Assembly (NCBI GenBank): GCA_027031565.1
Contig: JALVPX010000095.1
Coordinates: forward strand, 1 to 5,516
Direction of reading: 5' to 3'
DNA length: 5,516 nt
From: Deltaproteobacteria bacterium
GTDB taxonomy: Bacteria; Desulfobacterota; Dissulfuribacteria; Dissulfuribacterales; JALVPX01
This document shows, piece by piece, positions 1-5,516 of the stretch; the stretch's first letter is position 1; each line of letters begins with the position of its first letter. Position numbers and translations under genes: made by a program. The notes under the pieces are model-generated. The model was not told where the DNA came from. It worked only from the letters and a program-made list of their open reading frames with translations, and did no database searches.

Positions 1-2714
1 CGGCCTTTCGCCTGGCTTAGCTCAAGGGCTTCATCAATAACATCCATAAGCTGCGAGCGGCGGTGACCCAGGGAGTCAAAGGCCCCGCATCTTATGAGGC
101 TTTCCATTACCCTGCGGTTTACTTTGCGGGAGTTTATCCTGGTGCAGAAGTCTTCAAAGTTCAGGAATGGACCGTTTTTTTCCCTTTCTTCCTGGATCGC
201 CTCAATGGCTCCCATGCCCACATTCTTGACAGCGGCCAGGCCGAACCTGATCATGTCATCCTCTATTGTGAAGTCAACACTGCTCTTGTTTATGTCTGGC
301 GGCAATATTGTGACGCCTTGAGCCTTGCACTCCTGAATAAATTTTACCACGCCATCTGTGTTGCCGAGCTCGTTGGAAAGGAGCGAGGCCAGGAAAGGCA
401 CCAGGTAATGGGCCTTGAGGTAGGCAGTCTGATAGGCAATCAAGGCATAGGCAGCTGAATGACTCTTGTTAAAGCCATATCCGGCAAATTTTTCCATCAA
501 GTCAAAAATTGTCTCGGCCTTATCTTCGGGTATGTTTCTTTCCCTTGCCCCTGAAATGAAGCGTTCCCGCTGCGCAGCCATTTCTTCAGGCTTTTTCTTG
601 CCCATGGCCCTGCGTAACAGGTCACCCTCGCCGAGGCTGTAACCAGCCAGGACTTGAGCTATTTTCATTACCTGTTCTTGATAAACGATTACGCCATACG
701 TCTCCTTCAATATAGGCTCAAGCTCAGGCAGCAGATATTGCACCTCGACCTTGCCATGTTTTGCATTCACGAATTGATCCACCATTCCGCTTTCCAGGGG
801 GCCAGGCCTGTACAAGGCGACAAGGGCGATCATGTCTGTAAAGGTGGTAGGGCGCATCCGCCTGATCAAATCCTTCATGCCCGGGCTTTCAAGCTGAAAC
901 ACGCCCGTGGTATCGGCCCTTGCGAGCAGTTCGAATGTTGTTTTGTCATCCAGGGGCAGATTTTCTATATCCACTTCCTCGCCGAGATGGTCCTTTATCA
1001 AGCGCACGGCTGTGTCAATAACCGTAAGGGTCTTAAGGCCCAGGAAGTCAAACTTTATCAAGCCGCATTTTTCAACGCATTTCATGTCGAACTGGGTGAC
1101 GGTCTCCCCCTCCTGCCCCTTGGTCAGCGGCAGATATTCCACCATGGGTTTGTCTGATATCACCACACCGGCTGCATGGGTGGAGGAATGGCGCGGCAGG
1201 CCTTCGAGGGCCAGGGCAACCTGTATCAACTCCTTGATCTTCGGATCCTTGTCCTGGAGCTCCTTGAGCTTTGGCTCCATTTCCAAGGCCCTTGCAAGGG
1301 CGATATTGAGTTGATCAGGCACCATCTTTGCGATTTTGTCCACTTCCGGATATGGAAGACCAAGCGCCCTGCCTACGTCCCTGATCACTGCTTTGGCCTT
1401 CATCTGCCCAAAGGTGATGATCTGGGCCACAAAATCTTCGCCTCCATAACGTTGGGCAACGTAATTGATGACTTCATCCCTCCTGCTCATGCAGAAATCG
1501 ACATCTATATCTGGCAGGGATTGTCTTTCAGCATTCAAAAAACGCTCGAAAAAGAGGCCATATTTTACCGGATCAATATTTGTGATACCCATGGAATAGG
1601 CCACCAGCGAACCAGCAGCCGATCCCCTGCCGGGTCCGACTGGTATGGAGCGGCTCCTTGCCCAGTTGATGAAATCTGCAACGATCAGGAAATAGGACGC
1701 AAAGCCCTTTTGGCTGATTATATCGATCTCCTCCCTGAGGCGGTCTTCATATTGTCTTTTCAGGGATTCGTCGAGATCCATGTTTTCCAGGCGTCTTTTG
1801 AACCCTGCCCACGCCTCTTGCTCGAAGCGTTCCTCATATGTCTCGCTTTCTCCAAGAGGAAAGCGTGGAAAATGGTGTTTCCCTAGCTCCAGTTCCACGT
1901 TGCATCTTTCAGCAATATCAACACTGTTTGAAATTGCCTCAGGGCAGTATGAAAAACGCTGTTTCATTTCGCCAGGAGGCGCAAAGTAAAGCCTATCAGT
2001 TGAGAAGCGCATCCTGTTCTTGTCATCAACGGTCCTGTTGGTTTGAATGCACAGAAGCACGTCATGGGCCTTTGCATCCTCTGGCTTCAGGTAATGGCAG
2101 TCATTGGTGGCTACAAGTGGAAGCCCGAGTTCCTTCCCAAGGCCTATTAGTGCCTCGTTTAGTTCATGCTGTTCCGGAATACCATTTTCCTGGATCTCAA
2201 GATAAAATCTATCCTTGAATATGGATGAATAGGTTTGAGCAAGTTTTTTAGCGTTTTTAAGGCCGTTTTTAAGGAGTGTGTATGGTACGTGTCCATGAAG
2301 GCAGGCAGAAAGGGCAATAAGCCCTTCATTTAATTCTTCCAAAAGTTCGAGATCCACCCTTGGTTTGTAATAGAAGCCTTCAAAATGGGCTGCGGTTACA
2401 AGTTTCAGCAGATTCTTGTAGCCTGTCATGTCCTGGGCCAGCAGGACCAGGTGATAGGCAGCCTCGCTGGCCTTCCGCGCGGAACGGTCCTTGCGGTGTT
2501 TAGGCGCTACATAGACCTCGCAGCCGAATATGGGTTTTATGCCGTTTTGCCTTGCCTGCTGGTAAAAGTTCAAGGCACCATACATGTTGCCATGATCTGT
2601 TATGGCAAGGCTTTCGTAACCATATTCCCTGGCCTTGGCAAAGAGGTCTTTTAGCCTTATTGCACCGTCTAACAGGCTGTATTCCGTATGTAAATGAAGG
2701 TGAACGAAGTCCAT
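1..2714 (-). CDS. dnaE: DNA polymerase III alpha subunit, DnaE1 type (3' end missing)
   Basis: This is the catalytic subunit of the chromosomal replicase, which extends DNA from dNTPs. The frame is open for 904 codons from ATG at 2714 to the window edge; family members run to about 1,150 residues, so the C-terminal clamp-binding, OB-fold and tau-binding parts lie outside. Residues 1 to about 270 are the PHP domain, starting with HLHLH at 5-9 and TDHG at 39-42. The polymerase core carries PDIDVDF at 401-407 and KFDFLGL with D556, matching the three catalytic aspartates of E. coli (D401, D403, D555). Further marks are GPGRGS, ITFGQM, RRAMGKKKPEEM and GYGFNKSHSAAYA, followed by the helix-hairpin-helix region near the edge. 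I checked the frame at several points and found no shift. The start is fixed by the PHP motif at residue 5. It lies 6 bases after the guaA stop, so co-transcription is likely. Confidence 0.97.
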   Translation of the reverse strand, partial: MDFVHLHLHTEYSLLDGAIRLKDLFAKAREYGYESLAITDHGNMYGALNFYQQARQNGIKPIFGCEVYVAPKHRKDRSARKASEAAYHLVLLAQDMTGYKNLLKLVTAAHFEGFYYKPRVDLELLEELNEGLIALSACLHGHVPYTLLKNGLKNAKKLAQTYSSIFKDRFYLEIQENGIPEQHELNEALIGLGKELGLPLVATNDCHYLKPEDAKAHDVLLCIQTNRTVDDKNRMRFSTDRLYFAPPGEMKQRFSYCPEAISNSVDIAERCNVELELGKHHFPRFPLGESETYEERFEQEAWAGFKRRLENMDLDESLKRQYEDRLREEIDIISQKGFASYFLIVADFINWARSRSIPVGPGRGSAAGSLVAYSMGITNIDPVKYGLFFERFLNAERQSLPDIDVDFCMSRRDEVINYVAQRYGGEDFVAQIITFGQMKAKAVIRDVGRALGLPYPEVDKIAKMVPDQLNIALARALEMEPKLKELQDKDPKIKELIQVALALEGLPRHSSTHAAGVVISDKPMVEYLPLTKGQEGETVTQFDMKCVEKCGLIKFDFLGLKTLTVIDTAVRLIKDHLGEEVDIENLPLDDKTTFELLARADTTGVFQLESPGMKDLIRRMRPTTFTDMIALVALYRPGPLESGMVDQFVNAKHGKVEVQYLLPELEPILKETYGVIVYQEQVMKIAQVLAGYSLGEGDLLRRAMGKKKPEEMAAQRERFISGARERNIPEDKAETIFDLMEKFAGYGFNKSHSAAYALIAYQTAYLKAHYLVPFLASLLSNELGNTDGVVKFIQECKAQGVTILPPDINKSSVDFTIEDDMIRFGLAAVKNVGMGAIEAIQEEREKNGPFLNFEDFCTRINSRKVNRRVMESLIRCGAFDSLGHRRSQLMDVIDEALELSQAKG

Positions 2715-2725
2715 GGCCCTTTATT
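2715..2725 (-). promoter_or_regulatory. dnaE ribosome binding site overlapping the guaA stop codon
   Basis: Read on the minus strand, the junction is TAAAGGGCCATG: the guaA stop TAA, then AGGGCC, then the dnaE start. The purine run AAAGGG ends only 2 bases before ATG, closer than the usual 5-9. A ribosome finishing guaA would therefore sit over the dnaE start, which suggests translational coupling rather than strong independent initiation. The coupling is inferred from spacing only. Confidence 0.5.
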
Positions 2726-4280
2726 CCCACTCAATCGTAGCAGGGGGTTTGGAGCTTATATCGTAGCACACCCTGTTTACGCCCCGCACCTCATTGATGA
2801 TGCGGTTTGATATTCTGGCCAACAGATCGGCCGGCAGACGGGTCCAGTCCGCTGTCATGGCGTCCACGCTGTCAACCGATCTTATGGCTGCAACATACTC
2901 ATAGGTTCGTTCGTCTCCCATCACCCCAACGGTCCTGATTGGCAGCAGGACTGCAAAGGATTGCCATACCCGTTTGTACCAGCCGCTCTTCTTCATTTCT
3001 TCTATTACTATGGCATCTGCGTCGCGCAGGATGTTCAAACGTTCAGGGGTGACTTCTCCCAGGATCCTGATGGCAAGCCCGGGGCCTGGAAATGGATGGC
3101 GATATATTAGATCATCAGGCATTCCAAGCTCTTTGGCCAGTTCCCGGACTTCATCCTTGAAGAGTTCCCGCAGCGGCTCTATTAGATCAAGCTTCATTAC
3201 TTCAGGGAGACCGCCCACGTTATGGTGGCTTTTAATGGTAGCAGAAGGCCCTTTGAACGAAACACTTTCAATTACATCTGGGTACAAGGTACCCTGGGCC
3301 AGGAATTTAACATCTCCCAGCTTTTTGGCCTCTTCCTCAAAAACCGCTATGAATTCGTTGCCTATAATTTTGCGTTTCTCTTCCGGGTCCTCCACCTTGT
3401 AAAGCCTTTTTATAAATCTGGCCTCCGCGTCCACATATCGCACATTCAGGCCAAGTTTTTCAAGAAATGCCATCACTGTTTCAGGCTCGTTCTTTCTCAA
3501 CAAGCCATTGTTCACGAAGATGGAGACGAGTTGGTCTCCAATGGCCTTGTTTATGAGAAGGGCAGTCACGGTTGAATCCACCCCTCCAGACAGGGCACAG
3601 ATGACCTTTCCATCTCCAACCTTTGCCTTTATTTCCTTGGCCGCTGTCTCGACAAAGGAGTGCATATTCCATGACGGCTCGCACTTGCAGATCCTGAATA
3701 CAAAGTTTTGTAAAACCTCATTGCCTATGGTCGTATGGACAACCTCTGGGTGAAACTGCACACCAAAAACAGGTTTTTTATCATGCTTCATGGCAGACAC
3801 CGGGCTCGATTCGCTATAGGCAAGGGTCGAAAAGCCCTCTGGCAGCACCTCGACTCTGTCACCATGACTCATCCACACTCTGTGTGGAACAGGCGCTGGA
3901 TCAAGGCCGTAAAACAATTCATCAGGCTCATCAATGATCAAGTCGGCAGGCCCGTATTCCCTGCATTCACTCTTTTCGACTCTGCCTCCCAGGAGGTGTG
4001 CAGTAAGTTGCATCCCGTAGCAAATACCAAGGATGGGAATGCCGATATCAAAGATCTTTTTCGATACGGTGGGGGCATCGGTATCGTGGACGCTGTAGGG
4101 GCTGCCTGAAAGAATGATGCCTTTAGGATTGATGAGCTGGATGTCAGCAATAGATAGTTCGTTGTATGCATGGATCTCTGAGAAGACCTTGAACTCCCTG
4201 ATTCTGCGGGCAATGAGCTGGGTTGTCTGGGAACCAAAGTCAAGCACTATTATCTTTGGAATCTGGGTCTTGTCTGCCAT
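2721..4280 (-). CDS. guaA: GMP synthase (glutamine-hydrolysing)
   Basis: The enzyme converts XMP, ATP and glutamine to GMP in the cytoplasm, the last step of guanine nucleotide synthesis. It is 519 residues, the normal single-chain length. The N-terminal class I glutamine amidotransferase domain (about 9-200) has the nucleophile Cys87 in GICYGMQ and the His177/Glu179 pair in QFHPEV, plus WMSHGD at 136-141. The ATP pyrophosphatase domain follows, with the P-loop SGGVDST at 231-237, HHNVGGLPE at 352-360 and RHPFPGPGLAIRILGE at 394-409. The C-terminal dimerisation domain ends in KPPATIEWE, the standard end of the family. No key residue is missing. The ATG is supported by GAGGGGG, 6 bases upstream, and by the family motif VLDFGSQ at residues 12-18. 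It follows a 95-base gap and runs almost directly into dnaE. Confidence 0.99.
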   Translation of the reverse strand: MADKTQIPKIIVLDFGSQTTQLIARRIREFKVFSEIHAYNELSIADIQLINPKGIILSGSPYSVHDTDAPTVSKKIFDIGIPILGICYGMQLTAHLLGGRVEKSECREYGPADLIIDEPDELFYGLDPAPVPHRVWMSHGDRVEVLPEGFSTLAYSESSPVSAMKHDKKPVFGVQFHPEVVHTTIGNEVLQNFVFRICKCEPSWNMHSFVETAAKEIKAKVGDGKVICALSGGVDSTVTALLINKAIGDQLVSIFVNNGLLRKNEPETVMAFLEKLGLNVRYVDAEARFIKRLYKVEDPEEKRKIIGNEFIAVFEEEAKKLGDVKFLAQGTLYPDVIESVSFKGPSATIKSHHNVGGLPEVMKLDLIEPLRELFKDEVRELAKELGMPDDLIYRHPFPGPGLAIRILGEVTPERLNILRDADAIVIEEMKKSGWYKRVWQSFAVLLPIRTVGVMGDERTYEYVAAIRSVDSVDAMTADWTRLPADLLARISNRIINEVRGVNRVCYDISSKPPATIEWE

Positions 4281-4286
4281 GGCACG

Positions 4287-4293
4287 CCCCCTC
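4287..4293 (-). promoter_or_regulatory. guaA ribosome binding site
   Basis: GAGGGGG on the minus strand ends 6 bases before the guaA ATG at 4280. It is the strongest Shine-Dalgarno match in the window and fixes the guaA start. It suggests that guaA is initiated independently of the upstream gene. Confidence 0.75.
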
Positions 4294-4307
4294 GTTGGAA
4301 ATAATCA

Positions 4308-4340
4308 CAGGATGCCTCATACACTCTTTATGGCATCCCA
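4308..4340 (-). repeat. Inverted repeat in the guaA leader (possible operator, attenuator or weak terminator)
   Basis: GGATGCC (4310-4316) and GGCATCC (4332-4338) form a perfect 7-bp inverted repeat with a 15-base loop. In minus-strand RNA two more G-U pairs extend it to 9. The sequence after the stem on the minus strand (TGATTATTT) is A/T-rich but not a proper U-run, so a rho-independent terminator is only weakly supported. The dyad also lies just downstream of a perfect TTGACA, where a repressor could bind. The pairing is visible; the role is inferred. Confidence 0.4.
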
Positions 4341-4351
4341 GGTTTTGTCAA
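4325..4351 (-). promoter_or_regulatory. Candidate sigma-70-type promoter for guaA-dnaE
   Basis: On the minus strand, TTGACA at 4351-4346 matches the -35 consensus perfectly and sits about 65 bases before the guaA start. The -10 is poor: the best nearby hexamer is TAAAGA (4330-4325) at a short 15-base spacing. The call rests mainly on the -35 and on the need for a guaA promoter after the 95-base gap. A promoter further upstream remains possible. Confidence 0.35.
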
Positions 4352-4353
4352 GC

Positions 4354-4378
4354 TAGCCGTTGTAAAATTGTCCGGCTA
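4354..4378 (-). repeat. Short inverted repeat at the stop codon of the YkgJ-type gene
   Basis: TAGCCG (4354-4359) and CGGCTA (4373-4378) are a perfect 6-bp inverted repeat with a 13-base A/T-rich loop, and one arm includes the TAG stop. No U-run follows on the minus strand, so this is at most a weak mRNA 3' hairpin. A chance match is quite possible. Confidence 0.25.
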
Positions 4379-5209
4379 TATCTTGTTCCTGCTGAATAGT
4401 ACTTCGAGACCGCACAATCTGCCATATTCTGCAATCTCTTCTTTCAATTCATTTACATAAGGACAATCTGTAACTGCCAGTAATTTTTCCCGTTTTATGA
4501 ATTGATTCCCTTTTTTTTCAATCACATAGGAAAAAATTTGCGGTTTTCTGCAAACAGTTGGCCTGTTACTGTAAATTTTGCACAGTCCATCCGGGGAAAG
4601 ATTTGGGCAAGAACTGTTTTTTGGAAGCACAAGACTCCAGCCAGAGGACCAGTGAAACAGTGCAGGTGCATGCCTGAAGAATTCCCACTCCTTTTCTGCC
4701 AATTGGGCAGTTGTAAACAGGGTCCTGTCGTTTTCTATGCGCTTCAATTCAAAAAAGTCTGTTTCTTTGTCGGCCAGGGGTATCTCAAAATAGTCGTGGC
4801 GGTCGTCTGCCTTAGGACCAGTGCAGCAGAGTGTGCAATCGCACGGTCCGCATAAAATGGAATTTATTTCTTCCAGTTCCTTTGATATCACCTCTTGTTG
4901 TGCAACAAGCACAGCGGCTTCGAGCGGGTCGCAGGGTTTGCCTGTCTCGTCCAAGACTTGCGCCATATCGGAAATCGAGGGGTTGCAGATATGATCCACT
5001 GCACCTGCTACAGCCTCCAAATGCACGGCAAGGATAGTGCCAGGGTCTGGATAGACACATTCGCCAGTATCAACCGGCCTGGGGAGTTCATCGATTACAT
5101 CTTCAAGTGACGAAAAGCCTCCGGTAACGAACAGAAGGATAGTCAGCCGGCATAATGGCCAGGCAGGGCGGGCCATTATGCCCAAGGCTTGTTTCCTTGT
5201 GTTATTCAT
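4376..5209 (-). CDS. YkgJ-type cysteine-cluster protein, putative metal-chelating (CxxCxCxxCC)
   Basis: This is a 277-residue protein with 14 cysteines. The dense cluster CGPCDCTLCC spans 120-129, followed by C201, C210 and C220 in the pattern CPNL-8 residues-C-9 residues-C, and DCPY with C249. This layout fits the YkgJ / putative zinc- or iron-chelating domain family, whose biochemical role is not established; metal or Fe-S binding is inferred from the cysteines. Residues 14-32 are fairly hydrophobic, and residues 34-110 hold three further cysteines (51, 76, 93), a region I do not recognise. The ATG at 5209 overlaps the end of xseB by 8 bases (ATGAATAA), which favours coupling. It lacks a strong ribosome binding site, and Met12 (5176) is an alternative start. 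A perfect inverted repeat covers about codons 10-21. The gene lies between xseB and guaA, which does not reveal its job. Confidence 0.8.
   Translation of the reverse strand: MNNTRKQALGIMARPAWPLCRLTILLFVTGGFSSLEDVIDELPRPVDTGECVYPDPGTILAVHLEAVAGAVDHICNPSISDMAQVLDETGKPCDPLEAAVLVAQQEVISKELEEINSILCGPCDCTLCCTGPKADDRHDYFEIPLADKETDFFELKRIENDRTLFTTAQLAEKEWEFFRHAPALFHWSSGWSLVLPKNSSCPNLSPDGLCKIYSNRPTVCRKPQIFSYVIEKKGNQFIKREKLLAVTDCPYVNELKEEIAEYGRLCGLEVLFSRNKI
5149..5182 (-). repeat. Perfect 12-bp inverted repeat with 10-base loop inside the YkgJ-type gene start
   Basis: GGCATAATGGCC (5149-5160) and GGCCATTATGCC (5171-5182) are exact reverse complements around the loop AGGCAGGGCG. In mRNA this makes a stable GC-rich hairpin about 27 bases after the annotated start, with the second in-frame ATG (5176-5174) buried in the stem. 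No U-run follows in either direction, so it is not a typical terminator. I see no second copy in the window. Confidence 0.8.
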
Positions 5210-5429
5210 GGTCCAAGTCGGTTATCAATGGCTGTCCATCTTTGTTTGCACTCAATGTCTTGATCTTTTTTTCTGCCTCATCAAGGCATTTGCGGCAATA
5301 TCTTGAAAGTTTTATCCCTTTTTCGAACAAGGCCAGGGAGGTTTCCAAAGGAAGCTGCTCGTCCTCCATTTGCCTTACCAGTTCGGCCAACTCGTCCATT
5401 GCCTCTTCCAAGGTAAGCTTTTTTTCCAT
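5202..5429 (-). CDS. xseB: Exodeoxyribonuclease VII small subunit
   Basis: XseB joins the large catalytic subunit XseA to form exonuclease VII, which degrades single-stranded DNA from both ends into short oligonucleotides in the cytoplasm. The 75-residue length is normal. The family signature is clear: LTLEEAMDELAELVRQMED at 5-23, then LPLETSLALFEKGIKLSRYC at 26-45 and a basic helix with CLDEAEKKI, giving two helices likely to form a coiled coil. The ATG at 5429 is preceded by AGGA with a 7-base gap, and an in-frame TAG at 5444-5442 prevents upstream extension. The stop overlaps the start of the YkgJ-type gene. xseA is often just upstream of xseB, but no XseA C-terminus can be recognised in the 87 bases available. 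Confidence 0.95.
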   Translation of the reverse strand: MEKKLTLEEAMDELAELVRQMEDEQLPLETSLALFEKGIKLSRYCRKCLDEAEKKIKTLSANKDGQPLITDLDHE

Positions 5430-5516
5430 AATGATGTCCTGCTACTTGCTGCTACTGGTTCTGCATGTTAGGTGAAGACCGTTGTAATATTATGATGAAA
5501 AAGGACCTCAATGATA
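5430..5516 (-). other. Leader upstream of xseB, no gene recognised
   Basis: This stretch holds the xseB ribosome binding site (AGGA, 5440-5437) and an 8-bp direct repeat CTGCTACT at 5439-5446 and 5449-5456. It also has a weak promoter-like pair on the minus strand: TTGAGG (5511-5506) and TATTAC (5489-5484), 16 bases apart, each 4 of 6 to consensus. All three minus-strand frames reach a stop before xseB (at 5508, 5468 and 5452), so an upstream gene could end here, but none of the short peptides is identifiable. Confidence 0.4.

Noticed and set aside
654..1886. Long plus-strand open frames (654-1157, 907-1314, 1176-1886) opposite dnaE
   Set aside because: They lie wholly antisense to a clearly conserved DnaE reading frame, have no recognisable domain and overlap each other; they are shadows of the real gene.
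3222..4109. Plus-strand open frames opposite guaA
   Set aside because: The minus strand encodes an unmistakable full-length GMP synthase with all motifs, and the plus-strand frames show no family features.
4279..4297. Sigma-54-like TGGCACG on the plus strand at the guaA start
   Set aside because: It points away from guaA, lacks the matching TTGC half at the right spacing and overlaps the guaA start codon and ribosome binding site.
4281..4375. Guanine or purine riboswitch upstream of guaA
   Set aside because: The gap is short and I could not find the conserved three-way-junction core sequences of the purine riboswitch; only simple small hairpins are present.
5149..5182. Rho-independent terminator ending the xseB transcript
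   Set aside because: The stem is strong, but neither side is followed by a U-run, and it lies inside an open reading frame with good family motifs downstream.
5452..5516. C-terminus of xseA upstream of xseB
   Set aside because: The peptides in the available frames (ending at 5468 and 5452) do not resemble an XseA end, and too little sequence is present to decide.

Overview
The window carries four genes, all read from the minus strand (right to left), and all look intact apart from the last, which runs off the left edge. In transcription order they are xseB (exonuclease VII small subunit), a cysteine-rich YkgJ-type protein, guaA (GMP synthase) and the first 904 codons of dnaE (replicative DNA polymerase III alpha subunit). 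I see no RNA genes, CRISPR arrays, insertion sequences or phage genes.

The organism is a bacterium. The DnaE is of the DnaE1 type and aligns closely with proteobacterial alpha subunits, but it has a complete PHP metal site that Escherichia coli has lost. Moderate GC content, the YkgJ-type cysteine-cluster protein and the guaA-dnaE pairing would fit an anaerobic Gram-negative of the Desulfobacterota (former Deltaproteobacteria). That placement is inference only, because the window has no rRNA or other decisive marker.

Layout: positions 5430-5516 are a short leader with no gene I can name. xseB (5202-5429) overlaps the YkgJ-type gene (4376-5209) by 8 bases, so these two are probably co-translated. 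A 95-base gap (4281-4375) follows. It holds a perfect TTGACA hexamer, an inverted repeat and a strong ribosome binding site for guaA, so guaA-dnaE probably has its own promoter. guaA (2721-4280) and dnaE (1-2714) are separated by only 6 bases and look like one transcript. Functionally, guaA supplies GMP, dnaE polymerises DNA and xseB belongs to a DNA-degrading repair nuclease, so the cluster is loosely themed on nucleotides and DNA. The YkgJ-type protein is the member of unknown function.

This is mostly an ordinary housekeeping region, and I did not find a convincing undescribed system. The points most worth a second look are a perfect 12-bp inverted repeat inside the start of the YkgJ-type gene, the uncertain N-terminus of that protein, and the dyad over the presumed guaA promoter.
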